DNA of 58,532 nt from Eubacteriales bacterium (GCA_030525875.1 JAUNDV010000002.1:1-58532); one strand, 5' to 3'; positions 1-9,648 are shown, counted from the stretch's first letter. Translations and numbers: made by a program. The notes: generated by a model not told the origin, from the sequence alone.

Positions 1-51
1 ATTCTTCGAGTCTTTTATCTTTCGGTATTTGATTTTTGAGATACTCATCTG

Positions 52-80
52 GCTGAAGCTTTTTGCTTCAGCTTTTTTTT
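52..80 (+). terminator. intrinsic terminator of an upstream gene
   Basis: Perfect 8-bp stem GCTGAAGC/GCTTCAGC (52-59 and 65-72) with a T5 loop, followed by eight T. It ends a transcript that enters from outside the window; the bases before it are too few to name that gene. Confidence 0.85.
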
Positions 81-92
81 GTGATTTTGAAC

Positions 93-121
93 TTGTGCAA
101 GCTAGTTATCTTTTTTATAAT
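93..121 (+). promoter_or_regulatory. promoter of the rhomboid gene
   Basis: TTGTGC at 93-98 and TATAAT at 116-121 are separated by 17 bp. They lie after the upstream terminator and 60 bp before the rhomboid start. Confidence 0.6.
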
Positions 122-181
122 GAATAAAGTAGCAATATAAACGAAATAGAGATGACGGATAAAATATTTTACGGAGAAAAT

Positions 182-805
182 ATGGAAAAAACGAAACATA
201 GGCAGCATATAGTTACATATTCGTTAATAGGATTGAATATAATATATTTTTTATTTTTATCAATGCTTGGTGATACAGAGACAGATATTGATATGATGAT
301 AAAGTATGGTGCAATGTATGAACCTCTTTTGCTTGAGAAGGGGGAATATTTTAGATTGCTTTCATCATGTTTTATGCATTTTGGCATTGAACACTTAGTT
401 AGCAATATGTTAGTTTTGTTTTTGATGGGCGATAATCTGGAGAGATACCTTGGTCATATAAAATTCCTTATTTTGTATATTGCCTCTGGAATAATAGGAA
501 ATGTTGTAAGCCTGTATTATCACAATATAATAGGAGAGTTTGTGGTGTCAGCAGGTGCCAGTGGTGCTGTATTTGGAGTGTCAGGGGCAATCTTGTGGAT
601 CCTTATGCGAAATAAAGGACAGCTTGATGAACTTTCATTAAATAGAATACTTTTGATGATAGGTATGAATATATATATTGGAGTCACAGGAAGCGGCGTT
701 GATAATGCTGCGCATATAGGAGGATTACTCAGCGGATTTATCTTAGCTGTTTTATTTTACAGAATGCCAAAGAAGAGAAGCCGTGGCGAATGGGATTATA
801 TGTGA
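182..805 (+). CDS. rhomboid family intramembrane serine protease
   Basis: This is a 207-residue polytopic membrane protein that would cleave substrate transmembrane helices within the bilayer. The rhomboid catalytic motif GASGAVFG is present, with the nucleophile at Ser127; the partner His178 sits in a later helix (AHIGG). An HxxxN element (EHLVSN) in the second helix is the usual oxyanion contributor. An in-frame ATG at 152 exists, but the one at 182 has GGAG five bases upstream, so it is preferred. The length fits compact six-helix bacterial rhomboids. The gene is monocistronic, with its own promoter and two tRNA genes downstream. The substrate cannot be inferred. Confidence 0.93.
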   Translation: MEKTKHRQHIVTYSLIGLNIIYFLFLSMLGDTETDIDMMIKYGAMYEPLLLEKGEYFRLLSSCFMHFGIEHLVSNMLVLFLMGDNLERYLGHIKFLILYIASGIIGNVVSLYYHNIIGEFVVSAGASGAVFGVSGAILWILMRNKGQLDELSLNRILLMIGMNIYIGVTGSGVDNAAHIGGLLSGFILAVLFYRMPKKRSRGEWDYM

Positions 806-847
806 GGAAAATTTCGTGGAAGGTTTCAAGCGTTTTAAAAAATAGTG

Positions 848-876
848 TTGACAAATTTTAAATTTAATAGTACAAT
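848..876 (+). promoter_or_regulatory. promoter of the tRNA-Asn/tRNA-Glu operon
   Basis: Consensus TTGACA at 848-853, 17-bp spacer, TACAAT at 871-876, ending 24 bp before the tRNA-Asn 5' end. Confidence 0.85.
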
Positions 877-900
877 CTTTTTGTTGTCGCATAGACACGT

Positions 901-974
901 GCCTCAATAGCTCAGTTGGTTAGAGCATCTGACTGTTAATCAGGGGGTCATAGGTTCAAGTCCTATTTGGGGCG
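901..974 (+). tRNA. tRNA-Asn (anticodon GTT)
   Basis: The cloverleaf is complete: acceptor GCCTCAA pairs with TTGGGGC, the anticodon loop is CTGTTAA, and the T-loop TTCAAGT is present. CCA is not encoded. asnS, whose product charges this tRNA, lies about 4 kb downstream. Confidence 0.97.
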
Positions 975-990
975 TTATAAAATTATATAC

Positions 991-1062
991 GGCGCCATGG
1001 TCAAGCGGTTAAGACACCACCCTTTCACGGTGGTATCACGAGTTCGATTCTCGTTGGCGTCA
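991..1062 (+). tRNA. tRNA-Glu (anticodon TTC)
   Basis: Acceptor GGCGCCA pairs with TGGCGTC. The anticodon stem is CCACC/GGTGG around loop CTTTCAC, and the T-loop is TTCGATT. It lies 16 bp after tRNA-Asn and is almost certainly cotranscribed. CCA is not encoded. Confidence 0.97.
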
Positions 1063-1068
1063 TTTATC

Positions 1069-1098
1069 AAACTGAAATCCATTTGGGTTTCAGTTTTT
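1069..1098 (+). terminator. terminator of the tRNA operon
   Basis: A 12-bp stem (1069-1080 with 1085-1096) around an ATTT loop, followed by T residues, seven bases after tRNA-Glu. Confidence 0.9.
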
Positions 1099-1277
1099 GT
1101 TTATTTCCAATATTTTGTATAAATCTTTTTGCTTATCTGAAATCTTTTGCATAAGTCTTTTCGTAGAATCTGAAATTAGTTCATAAATGCAAATCCGATA
1201 AATTATTAGTGGATGATTTTTTTTATAAAAGAGTATATAATTTAATGAGATTATAATGTGAAAGGAATTATTTTATC

Positions 1278-1697
1278 ATGAGAGACGATAATTGTATTTT
1301 CTGTAAAATAGCAAATGGAGATATTCCTTCAGATACTATATATGAAGATGAGGAGTTTAGAGTTATTTTGGATTTAAGTCCTGCATCAAAGGGACATGCA
1401 CTTATTCTTCCAAAGACACATGCGGCTAATCTTTTTGAATTGGATGATGAGATTTGTGCAAAGGTGCTTATTTTGGCAAAGAAAATTGGAAAGGCTATGC
1501 AGACTGCACTTTGTTGTGATGGAATAAATATAGTTCAGAATAATGGAGAGGCAGCCGGTCAGACGGTTATGCATTTTCATGTGCATATTATACCTAGATA
1601 TAATGGAGAAAAGCAGATAGTGGCATGGGAGCCTAAGCAGTCAATTCCAGAAGAACAGAGAGAAATCGTTGAGAAAATAAAGACTGCCTTGATTTAA
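1278..1697 (+). CDS. HIT family (histidine triad) nucleotide-binding protein
   Basis: A 139-residue single-domain HIT protein of the HinT/Hit branch; family members hydrolyse nucleoside phosphoramidates or dinucleotide polyphosphates. The triad HFHVH at His99, His101 and His103 is intact; the middle or last His is the nucleophile region in this family. The N-terminal CxxC (FCKI) is typical of Firmicute HIT proteins. AAAGGA lies upstream of the ATG, and a TATAAT at 1236-1241 may be the -10 box. It appears to be a single-gene transcript. The physiological substrate is unknown. Confidence 0.92.
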   Translation: MRDDNCIFCKIANGDIPSDTIYEDEEFRVILDLSPASKGHALILPKTHAANLFELDDEICAKVLILAKKIGKAMQTALCCDGINIVQNNGEAAGQTVMHFHVHIIPRYNGEKQIVAWEPKQSIPEEQREIVEKIKTALI

Positions 1698-1762
1698 GAT
1701 TCTAAATACAAAATATACGAATAATATACACTAAAAGTAATATTTAAGAAGGGTTATATATA

Positions 1763-3124
1763 ATGGGAGAAGATTTAAAATATTTATCTGTTCCGCTTCC
1801 TGAAAATATATTAAAGTTAAAATGGGGCGGAAGATTTGAAGATTGTCTTAAAGCAATAGATCGAAGACTTATGGACGATAAAACCTCAGATGTAATGAAA
1901 AATAGACTTTTATACGAGAAGGAATTGCTTCAGAGAATACCAGAGCAGTATCCATTTAGTTATGCTGAGGCTTTAAAGAAGCTTAGAGATAATATAGCTG
2001 ATTTTAAAGATGAAGAATTAAAAGAACTATGGGAATCAGATGCCTGCGAGTGGATATTTAAGGATGGAGAAGTGTATTTTCATCAGCTTTTCTATGAAAA
2101 TCTCATAAAGACAAGACCTCAATATAAAGAACGAGTGATTGTTAAGGATGAATATGCAAAGAATAATGCTAAGATGCTCTGTCAGAATGTTGAGATAATG
2201 AAGGCAAATGGAGAAAGAAAGCTCCGTATGCATTTAAAAACTACGATAAGGTTCAAGGAATCGGCTAAAGAAAAAATAATGAATAAAAAAGTCAGAGTCT
2301 TTATGCCTTTACCAGTACTTTATCAGCAGATGGAAGATTTTAAACTTATAAATAGATCTATGGAACCTGTTGCAGTAGCTCCGGCTGATTATCCACAAAG
2401 ATCAATTGTGTTTGAAACTATATACACCGGAAAAGAAGAGTTTTCAACGGAATACGAGGTTACAAACAGGACAGTTTATCATAACCCTGATCCTGAGACG
2501 GTTTTGGAGGCACAGCCATCATTTTATCTTGGAGAAGAACTGCCTCATATAAGAAAAACACCATTTATTGAAATGCTGACAAAGGAAGTTGTTGGAGATG
2601 AACAGAATCCTTTGCTTAAGGCGTGGAAGATATATGATTATATAACCTCACATGTCATGTATTCATTTGTAAGAAGCTATAGTACAGTTTATGATATTCC
2701 AGAATATGTTGCTTCAGGTCTTAAGGGTGATTGCGGATTTCAGGCACTTATGTTCATCTCAATGTGTAGATGTGCAGGTGTGCCAGCAAGATGGCAGTCT
2801 GGACTGTATGCAACTCCTTTAGATACAGGTTCACATGACTGGGCAGAGTATTATGTGGCTCCTTATGGATGGATGTTTGCAGATTGTTCATTTGGAGGAA
2901 GTGCATATAGAGATAACGATGAAGAGAGAAGAAAATACTATAGATGTAATCTGGATCCTTATCGTATCTGTTATGCCTCAGAATTCCAGCATCCTTTTGT
3001 AATGCCTTGCGATGCACTTAGAAATGATCCTTATGATAACCAGGTCGGAGAGATCATATGCGATGGACAAGCTCTTTTATATGAAGACTTTGATACAGTT
3101 TATGAGCTTGAGATAACAGAATAG
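1763..3124 (+). CDS. transglutaminase-like domain protein
   Basis: This 453-residue soluble protein has a C-terminal transglutaminase-like cysteine peptidase domain, roughly residues 285-400. The apparent triad is Cys324 (KGDCGFQ), His358 (SHDWAEYY) and Asp374 (FADCSFGG). The N-terminal 250 residues show no motif I recognise. There is no signal peptide, so it is probably cytoplasmic. Bacterial relatives are thought to be proteases or amide-bond hydrolases rather than crosslinkers. AGAAGGG precedes the ATG. The substrate cannot be assigned. Confidence 0.82.
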   Translation: MGEDLKYLSVPLPENILKLKWGGRFEDCLKAIDRRLMDDKTSDVMKNRLLYEKELLQRIPEQYPFSYAEALKKLRDNIADFKDEELKELWESDACEWIFKDGEVYFHQLFYENLIKTRPQYKERVIVKDEYAKNNAKMLCQNVEIMKANGERKLRMHLKTTIRFKESAKEKIMNKKVRVFMPLPVLYQQMEDFKLINRSMEPVAVAPADYPQRSIVFETIYTGKEEFSTEYEVTNRTVYHNPDPETVLEAQPSFYLGEELPHIRKTPFIEMLTKEVVGDEQNPLLKAWKIYDYITSHVMYSFVRSYSTVYDIPEYVASGLKGDCGFQALMFISMCRCAGVPARWQSGLYATPLDTGSHDWAEYYVAPYGWMFADCSFGGSAYRDNDEERRKYYRCNLDPYRICYASEFQHPFVMPCDALRNDPYDNQVGEIICDGQALLYEDFDTVYELEITE

Positions 3125-3207
3125 AAATAATTAACTATGAAAATAGTACACATAAGTGTATAATGAATAAGATAATTAAAAATAATCCAGAAAAGAGATG
3201 AGGGAAT

Positions 3208-4104
3208 TTGACTGAAAAGAAATTTAAGATAATAAGCGACAGCTGTTGTGATCTGACAGAAGATATAGTAAAAAAACTTGATATAGACATAGTTTCGCTT
3301 TATGTGGCATTTGGTGATGGTAAATATCTCAGAGATCATGTAGATTTTACATATGAGGAGTTTTATCAGAGGATGCATGATAATCCGTCAGATTACCCTA
3401 AGACCTCTCTTCCAGGGATTGATGATTACATGAAGGCCTGGGAGCCATATGTGAAAAAAGGGATACCTGTTATGAGTATTTCCATGACATCAAAGATGAG
3501 TGGATCTTTTAATTCAGCCAGAACTGCAAAAGAAGAAATGATGGAAATATATCCTGAGGCAGAAATAGAGGTTATTGATTCTCTTTCTCTTACTATACTT
3601 GAAGGATTGCTGGTTTATGAAGCTTGTAAATTAAGAGATTCAGGGATGGAGCTTGGAGATGCAGCAGAGAAGCTTAAGAGCTATATTCCAGATGGAAGAG
3701 CGTATTTTACAGTAGCAGATCTTTCCTACCTTTCTAAAGGAGGAAGGATAGGAAATCTTGTAAAGCTTGCAGCTGTAGGACTTGGTATTAAGCCAGTGAT
3801 TCTTTTTAATGATGGTAACATAAGTCTTTCAATGATAACAAGAAGCCGCACAAAGTCATTAAAGGAGCTCGGTATAAAATGTGCAGAATATTTTATTAAT
3901 GAGCATGAAAATCCTGAAGATTATTATGTGGGCATAGCTTATGGATTTGACAGTGAAGCCGCTGTAAAAGTAAAAGAAGCTTTTACAGAAAGGCTGGAAA
4001 AAGAAGGCCTCAAATCAGAACCTTCGATTTCACGTCTTGGAACTATGGTAGGAGCACATAACGGCCCATATCTTGTTGGCATTGCTGTTTTAAAAAAGCA
4101 CTGA
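3208..4104 (+). CDS. DegV family fatty-acid-binding protein
   Basis: A 298-residue two-domain DegV (EDD fold) protein. Family members bind fatty acids and some act as FakB subunits that present fatty acid to the kinase FakA; no fakA is visible in the window. The N-terminal signature ISDSCCDLT and the central MTSKMSGSFNSAR motif, which lines the fatty-acid pocket, are seen. The start is TTG at 3208, with GAGGG just upstream; the nearby ATG at 3198 is out of frame and stops after five codons. The short SD-to-start spacing makes the exact start uncertain. Confidence 0.9.
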   Translation: MTEKKFKIISDSCCDLTEDIVKKLDIDIVSLYVAFGDGKYLRDHVDFTYEEFYQRMHDNPSDYPKTSLPGIDDYMKAWEPYVKKGIPVMSISMTSKMSGSFNSARTAKEEMMEIYPEAEIEVIDSLSLTILEGLLVYEACKLRDSGMELGDAAEKLKSYIPDGRAYFTVADLSYLSKGGRIGNLVKLAAVGLGIKPVILFNDGNISLSMITRSRTKSLKELGIKCAEYFINEHENPEDYYVGIAYGFDSEAAVKVKEAFTERLEKEGLKSEPSISRLGTMVGAHNGPYLVGIAVLKKH

Positions 4105-4129
4105 TATCGATTCCGTTGAGGTAATTATT

Positions 4130-5209
4130 ATGGCAGATTTAAGTAATCCCATAAATTTTCTTTCTAAAGCCTTGGAGGAAACCTTGGTTTTGGAAAATGA
4201 AAAAGCAAAGCTTGCAGAGCTTACAGATAAAAAAAATCTTGCAGAAAAGAATCTTACAATATTAAAAAAGGATATAAGCAGGGAAAAGGAAAAAACTGTA
4301 AAAAGTCGAAGAGAGGATATTGAGGACAGCTTTGATAAGCAGATAAAGTCAATAGAATCGGATATAAGGACTGTTAATGAAAAAAGAAGCAAGGCAAGAA
4401 ATAGCGGAGTAAAAAGCAGAATAGATGAACATACAAAGACATATAAGGATGATATAAAAAATATCAGAGGTCTTATAAAAGAAAAATTCAAAAAGGCTGG
4501 ACTTTCACAGATATATAATAATAAATTTTTCTTTTCTTTGTATATGCCACATAGTGTAGGCGAGTGGACTACTGCTATAATTACTTTTTTAATAGTTTTC
4601 TGTCTTGTGCCGATAATTATAATTAACATGCAGTTTACAGAGAAAACACCTTCTTTTTATAGTATATTAGTGTATACTTTGGATATACTGGTTTTTGGAA
4701 GTATATATGTATTTATAGGAAATAAGGTAAGAATAAAGCATAACGATACTCTTAAAAGCTGCAGAGAGCTGATGGATCAGATTAATAAGGATAAAAAGAG
4801 TATCAAAAAAGTAACCAGACAAATCAGACGGGATAAGGATGATTCCTTATATGATCTGGGTGCATTTGACGATGAGCTGACACAACATCGTCAAAAATGC
4901 GAAACCGTCAATATACAAAAGGATGAGGCCTTAAACAAGTTTGATGCAGTTACAAAGCAGGTTCTTATGGATGAGATAGATTCAAGATATATAGATGAAC
5001 TTGCAAACAGGACGGCACAGCTTGAACAGTTAAAGCTTGATTTTAAATCGTTAAGTGACAGTGTTGAAGAAAAAACTCTTTATGTAAATGATCAGTATGG
5101 CCAATATATAGGCGTAAGCAATATAAGCAGTGAAAAAATCAGACAGATGATAGAAATGATCAGAAATAAAGAGGCAGGCAGCATAAGCGAAGCTGCATCC
5201 AGAGTATAA
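4130..5209 (+). CDS. coiled-coil protein with two central transmembrane helices, unknown function
   Basis: I do not recognise this 359-residue protein. It has a highly charged Lys/Glu-rich coiled coil at about residues 15-125, two hydrophobic helices at about 145-167 and 175-197 with a short loop between them, and a second coiled coil from about 203 to 345. The layout predicts a hairpin membrane anchor with both coiled-coil arms on the same, probably cytoplasmic, side. GAGG precedes the ATG. It starts 25 bp after degV and ends 31 bp before asnS, so it may be cotranscribed with either. Its composition matches the neighbouring core genes, with no sign of transfer. Confidence 0.75.
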   Translation: MADLSNPINFLSKALEETLVLENEKAKLAELTDKKNLAEKNLTILKKDISREKEKTVKSRREDIEDSFDKQIKSIESDIRTVNEKRSKARNSGVKSRIDEHTKTYKDDIKNIRGLIKEKFKKAGLSQIYNNKFFFSLYMPHSVGEWTTAIITFLIVFCLVPIIIINMQFTEKTPSFYSILVYTLDILVFGSIYVFIGNKVRIKHNDTLKSCRELMDQINKDKKSIKKVTRQIRRDKDDSLYDLGAFDDELTQHRQKCETVNIQKDEALNKFDAVTKQVLMDEIDSRYIDELANRTAQLEQLKLDFKSLSDSVEEKTLYVNDQYGQYIGVSNISSEKIRQMIEMIRNKEAGSISEAASRV

Positions 5210-5240
5210 GTACGAAAACACATATGAGGAGAAATAATAT

Positions 5241-6635
5241 ATGGAAAAGTTACTGACAATAAGGGAAATATTTAAAGACAGAGAAAAATACATAGATCAG
5301 GATGTAGCTATAGGTGGCTGGGTACGCTCTGTAAGAGATTCAAAAACCTTTGGATTTATAGTTGTAAATGATGGAACATATTTTGAGCCTATTCAGGTAG
5401 TTTATCATGACAGCATGGATAATTTTCAGTCTGTTTCAAAATTAAATGTAGGGTCAGCCATAATTGTAAGAGGTAAGCTTGTAGCAACGCCTGAAGCAAA
5501 GCAGCCTTTTGAAATACAGGCAGACAAGGTTGAGATAGAAGGCGCTTCAACACCTGATTATCCGCTTCAGAAAAAGAGACATACATTAGAATATCTTAGA
5601 ACAATGACTCATTTGAGACCAAGAACAAATACCTTTATGGCTGTGTTCAGAGTAAGAAGCCTTGTGGCTTATGCTATACACCAGTTCTTCCAGGATAGAG
5701 GTTTTGTATACGTTCATACACCTATCATCACCTCGTCAGACTGTGAGGGAGCAGGTGAAATGTTCCAGGTTACAACGCTTGATCTTGACAGAATTGCCAA
5801 GGGAAACAGCGATAAAGTAGATTATTCAAAGGATTTCTTTGGAAAGCCAACATTTATGACTGTATCAGGACAGCTTAATGTAGAAACATATGCTATGGCA
5901 TTTAGAAATGTTTATACATTTGGACCTACCTTCCGTGCAGAGAATTCAAATACAACAAGGCATGCGGCAGAATTCTGGATGGTTGAGCCAGAGCTTGCAT
6001 TTGCAGATCTTAACGATACTATGGATGTCGAAGAGGCATTACTTAAGTATATTATCAGATATGTACTTGAAAATGCACCTGAGGAGATGAAGTTCTTTGA
6101 CAGCTTTGTTGAAAAGGGACTTATTGACAGACTTAACAATATTCTTGAAAATGAATTTGTAAGAATAACATATACAGAGGCGGTAGAATTACTGGTAAAG
6201 CATAATGATAAGTTTGAAAATCCAGTTGAGTGGGGATGCGATCTTCAGACAGAGCATGAGAGATATCTTACAGAGAAGATATACTGTAAGCCAGTATTTG
6301 TAACAGATTATCCTAAGGATATAAAGGCGTTCTATATGAAGCAGAACGATGACGGAAAGACTGTAGCAGCAGTAGACTGCCTTGTTCCGGGAGTAGGAGA
6401 GATCATGGGTGGTTCTCAGAGAGAGGATGACTATGATAAGCTTGTAAAGCGTATGGAAGAGATGAAGTTAGATCCTAAGGACTACCAGTTCTATCTGGAT
6501 CTTAGAAAATATGGAACAGTAAGACATTCAGGATTCGGACTTGGATTCGAGAGAGCAGTAATGTATCTTACAGGTATGCAGAATATAAGAGACGTAATAC
6601 CGTTCCCTAGAACAACTGGTACATGTGAATTATAA
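5241..6635 (+). CDS. asnS: asparaginyl-tRNA synthetase
   Basis: A class IIb synthetase of 464 residues that charges tRNA-Asn with asparagine. The N-terminal OB-fold anticodon-binding domain (about 1-105, with [17 protein letters not shown]) is followed by the class II catalytic core. Motif 2 [15 protein letters not shown] and motif 3 [15 protein letters not shown] are clear, and the C-terminus [12 protein letters not shown] is characteristic of AsnRS. The length is typical. AGGAG precedes the ATG. A tRNA-Asn gene lies nearby at 901-974. Confidence 0.97.
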   Translation: MEKLLTIREIFKDREKYIDQDVAIGGWVRSVRDSKTFGFIVVNDGTYFEPIQVVYHDSMDNFQSVSKLNVGSAIIVRGKLVATPEAKQPFEIQADKVEIEGASTPDYPLQKKRHTLEYLRTMTHLRPRTNTFMAVFRVRSLVAYAIHQFFQDRGFVYVHTPIITSSDCEGAGEMFQVTTLDLDRIAKGNSDKVDYSKDFFGKPTFMTVSGQLNVETYAMAFRNVYTFGPTFRAENSNTTRHAAEFWMVEPELAFADLNDTMDVEEALLKYIIRYVLENAPEEMKFFDSFVEKGLIDRLNNILENEFVRITYTEAVELLVKHNDKFENPVEWGCDLQTEHERYLTEKIYCKPVFVTDYPKDIKAFYMKQNDDGKTVAAVDCLVPGVGEIMGGSQREDDYDKLVKRMEEMKLDPKDYQFYLDLRKYGTVRHSGFGLGFERAVMYLTGMQNIRDVIPFPRTTGTCEL

Positions 6636-6646
6636 GCAGGATTTAC

Positions 6647-6697
6647 AACAGGTCAGAGGCAGGCAAAGAGATTTGCTGCTTTTGACCTGTTTTATTT
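6647..6697 (+). terminator. terminator after asnS
   Basis: Outer stem AACAGGTCA/TGACCTGTT (6647-6655 and 6683-6691) continues into an inner G-bulged helix and is followed by a T-rich tract. Confidence 0.8.
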
Positions 6698-6712
6698 TTA
6701 TTTGAGGTTGGT

Positions 6713-7822
6713 ATGAGATTTATACATTTGAGTGATGTTGGACTGGGAAAAAATACGGAAAGTGGAAAGTTCTGGGGAAGAGACAGAGCTGTAGAGATAG
6801 TAAATACCTTGAGGAGAACTGTGGATAAAGCCACTGAAACGGCATGTGAATTGTTGATAATATCCGGAGGACTTTTTTCACATCAGCCTGTAAGCTCAGA
6901 ACTTGAAGAAATTAATAGATTATTTTTATCTATTCCTTACGTAGAAGTTATAATTGTAGCAGGAGAAAGTGATATACTTAAGAAAAATAGTCCGGTTAAT
7001 AGCTTTTTATGGGCACCAAATGTTCACTATGTTATTTCAGAAGGTATTGAGCGAATAGAATTTAAAAAATTCAATGCCGCAGTTTACGCTAAATCCGTTT
7101 CTTTAAGGCAGGAGGAAAATATTCCAGGTTTTAGAAGTCTTTTAAAGGAAGCATTTTCAGAAAATCAGGAAACTATATGTATGCTGGTGTCTGCAGAACC
7201 AAACTATAATGAAGTTGCTTCTGTTATCAGTGATGTATCAAATGAAAAATATTTAAAGCGTATATCTTATGCTGCACTTGGTGGTGTAAACCGCCATCAG
7301 GAGGTGCTCAGATCCAAAGTATATTATAGCGGAGGACTTGAACCTAAAGGGATGCAGGATACAGGGGAGCACGGCTTTTATATAGGAGATATCAGTAATG
7401 CAACAGGTCAGCTTATTAAGCTTGAATTTATTCCTATTGCCGAGACCTCGTATGTTTCATTAAATATAGAGGTAGATGAAAATACAACTGCTTCAGGACT
7501 GCTCGAGATGCTTAGAAGTGAAATGGATAAAAGGGGCAGAAAGAATATTTATAAAATTCATATATTTGGAAAGAAGAATCCAGATGAGAGCTTTCAGCCA
7601 GAAAGGCTTGAAAAAGAATATCGTATTGCTGAAATTATGGATGAAAGTGAACCACAATATGATTTTTCACTTTTATTTCAGGAACATCCTCAGGACATGA
7701 TAGGGTATTATATAAGTAAGCTTATAAAAAATGAAGAAGATGTTTCAGAGATAGAACGTAAGGCGATGTTTTATGGTATTGATGCATTGCTAAAAACTTC
7801 TGAACAAAAAGGAAAAGAGTAA
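6713..7822 (+). CDS. degenerate SbcD/YhaO-like metallophosphoesterase domain protein (predicted inactive)
   Basis: The 369-residue protein aligns by eye with DNA-repair exonuclease subunits of the SbcD/YhaO type: it begins MRFIHLSDVGLG and continues with the expected beta-alpha pattern. The canonical metal ligands are mostly gone. The first DxH is DVG (His to Gly10), the GD box is GG (52-53), GNHD is GESD (84-87), and GHxH is GGVNRH (190-195). It is therefore probably a non-catalytic scaffold. It ends two bases before the AAA ATPase gene, the same order as yhaO-yhaN, so the two products probably form a complex. Loss of catalysis is inferred from motifs only. Confidence 0.8.
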   Translation: MRFIHLSDVGLGKNTESGKFWGRDRAVEIVNTLRRTVDKATETACELLIISGGLFSHQPVSSELEEINRLFLSIPYVEVIIVAGESDILKKNSPVNSFLWAPNVHYVISEGIERIEFKKFNAAVYAKSVSLRQEENIPGFRSLLKEAFSENQETICMLVSAEPNYNEVASVISDVSNEKYLKRISYAALGGVNRHQEVLRSKVYYSGGLEPKGMQDTGEHGFYIGDISNATGQLIKLEFIPIAETSYVSLNIEVDENTTASGLLEMLRSEMDKRGRKNIYKIHIFGKKNPDESFQPERLEKEYRIAEIMDESEPQYDFSLLFQEHPQDMIGYYISKLIKNEEDVSEIERKAMFYGIDALLKTSEQKGKE

Positions 7823-7824
7823 TT

Positions 7825-9648
7825 ATGAGATTTATTGAGCTTAAAATAGATGGATTTGGAAAATTTACAGATCTAAACATCAAATTCAAGCCAGGGATAA
7901 ATATTATATTCGGAAGAAATGAGGCTGGGAAGTCCACACTTCATACTTTTCTCAGAGCAATGCTGTTTGGTATAGACCAAAGACCAGGAAGATCAGGGAA
8001 AAAGGCTTTGTATGAAAGACTTGAGCCTTGGGATAATCCTGAAAGATACAAAGGAAGTCTTACAGTCAAGCACAAGGGTGAAAAATACAGAATAGAAAGA
8101 GATTTCAGTATTTCTCCAAAGAATTTAAGAATATTCAGAGTGTCAGATGAAAAAGAAATAGAAGATCCAAAGAAACTCTTAAAGGAAATGCTGTGTGGGC
8201 TTACAGAAACTGGCTATATAAATACTATAAGCATAGGTCAGCTTGGCGCTACTACAGAAAAAAGTATGGCTGAGGAAATAAAGAGATATATATCTAATCT
8301 CAATACCTCTGGAAGCTCAGAACTGAATGCGGCAGCAGCAATAGAGTACCTGAACGAGCAGAAGGCCTTTATTAATCAGAATTATCAGCCGGATGCGGTA
8401 AAGGCATATGCTGGAACTATAGGAAAAATAAAAAATCTCGAAGCTATTTTAAGTAAGCCTGAAAATGAAAATAAGATTCTTAAGTATACAGGAGAGAGAG
8501 ACAGACTAAAGAATGAAATTGTTGAGCTCGAAATAAGAAAGGATGAGCTTCAGGATTCGATTCAAAAGGGAGAAAAAATTCTTTTTGAAAACAATTTTAA
8601 GAATGTGGCTGCTATAGAGAATTTCAGAGAAGAAGTGAAACATAAATATGATGAATATATCATCATAAAGAAGAAGGCAGAGCAGAAATATAGAAAATAT
8701 GTTCCTATACTACTCATAATTCTGGCAGCAGCATTTTCAGGAATTGCCTTATACAGATCTGGTAGCAGTGAGTTCTTGATATTTGGAATACCGGCGGCAG
8801 TACTTACACTTATTTCCGTAGTAATGTTTACATTTTCAAAGAAAATTTCGAAGAAATATGTGATTAAGAAAAAAGAATTGTCAGATATATTCAGCGAACA
8901 GCTTGGAAATGAAGCCATAGATGAAAATTCCTGTTCAAATTTGGATGAGAGGTTAAATGGCTTTGTTAAGCTGTGCAAGGCAATAGAAGAATCTTCTAAG
9001 GAAAAGGAAAATATAGATGAACAGCTGATAAAGCTAAGCAGAAAGCAGAATGTATGTCAGGAGGATATCGAAAGACAGCAGGAGATAAGATTTGCAGTTG
9101 AGCAAAATCTCATGCAGCTAAATGCATTAAAGAATCAGGCAGAGGAACTTAAATACATAATTGCCGAAAATAACAGAATAAAAGAAAAGACAGATGCTAT
9201 GGAGATTGCGGCAGAGAAGATTATGTCGCTTAGCAAAAGTATTAGAAACTCTATGGGAATATATATGAATAAAGAAGCCGGACGTCTTATATCCGAAATA
9301 ACAGGAAGGGCATACGAAAGTATAGATATAGATGAAAATATGTCGGTTTTCCTTAATAAAAACGGAAGAATGATACCTGTAGAACAGGTTAGCTCGGGTA
9401 CTATAGATCAGGTCTATCTTGCTCTTAGGCTTTCGGCAGTAAGACTTATAGAGGGAAAGGAGGATGTGCTCCCGCTTATATTTGACGATAGCTTTGTTTT
9501 ATATGATGATGAACGTTTAAGACATGCAATTTCATTTATAAGCTCCGAATATAAAGGGCAGATTTTAATTTTTACCTGTCATCACAGAGAAGAAAATGCT
9601 CTTTATGACGAGGAAAAGGGATTTAATTTGGTTAAATTAGCAGACTAA
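7825..9648 (+). CDS. YhaN-like AAA/SMC-type ATPase with internal transmembrane pair
   Basis: A 607-residue ABC/SMC-family ATPase. The N-terminal half carries the Walker A motif GRNEAGKST at 30-38; the C-terminal half carries the ABC signature VSSGTIDQVYLALR at about 521-534 and the Walker B region LPLIFDDSF at about 551-558. Coiled coils flank two hydrophobic helices at about 292-312 and 317-335, as in YhaN-type proteins. It is much shorter than B. subtilis YhaN and shows no CxxC zinc hook. Family knowledge suggests a DNA-repair or DNA-end role at the membrane. AAAGGAAAAGAG upstream sets the ATG, and the gene is coupled to the preceding degenerate nuclease-like gene. Confidence 0.85.
   Translation: MRFIELKIDGFGKFTDLNIKFKPGINIIFGRNEAGKSTLHTFLRAMLFGIDQRPGRSGKKALYERLEPWDNPERYKGSLTVKHKGEKYRIERDFSISPKNLRIFRVSDEKEIEDPKKLLKEMLCGLTETGYINTISIGQLGATTEKSMAEEIKRYISNLNTSGSSELNAAAAIEYLNEQKAFINQNYQPDAVKAYAGTIGKIKNLEAILSKPENENKILKYTGERDRLKNEIVELEIRKDELQDSIQKGEKILFENNFKNVAAIENFREEVKHKYDEYIIIKKKAEQKYRKYVPILLIILAAAFSGIALYRSGSSEFLIFGIPAAVLTLISVVMFTFSKKISKKYVIKKKELSDIFSEQLGNEAIDENSCSNLDERLNGFVKLCKAIEESSKEKENIDEQLIKLSRKQNVCQEDIERQQEIRFAVEQNLMQLNALKNQAEELKYIIAENNRIKEKTDAMEIAAEKIMSLSKSIRNSMGIYMNKEAGRLISEITGRAYESIDIDENMSVFLNKNGRMIPVEQVSSGTIDQVYLALRLSAVRLIEGKEDVLPLIFDDSFVLYDDERLRHAISFISSEYKGQILIFTCHHREENALYDEEKGFNLVKLAD

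Noticed and set aside
1-51. 3' end of a coding gene at the left edge
   Set aside because: More than one frame is open over 50 bases and none can be chosen; only the terminator after it is reported.
4090-4629. 179-codon minus-strand frame opposite the coiled-coil gene
   Set aside because: Its Ser/Phe/Leu-rich composition is what the complement of Lys/Glu codons produces; the plus-strand gene has a proper SD.
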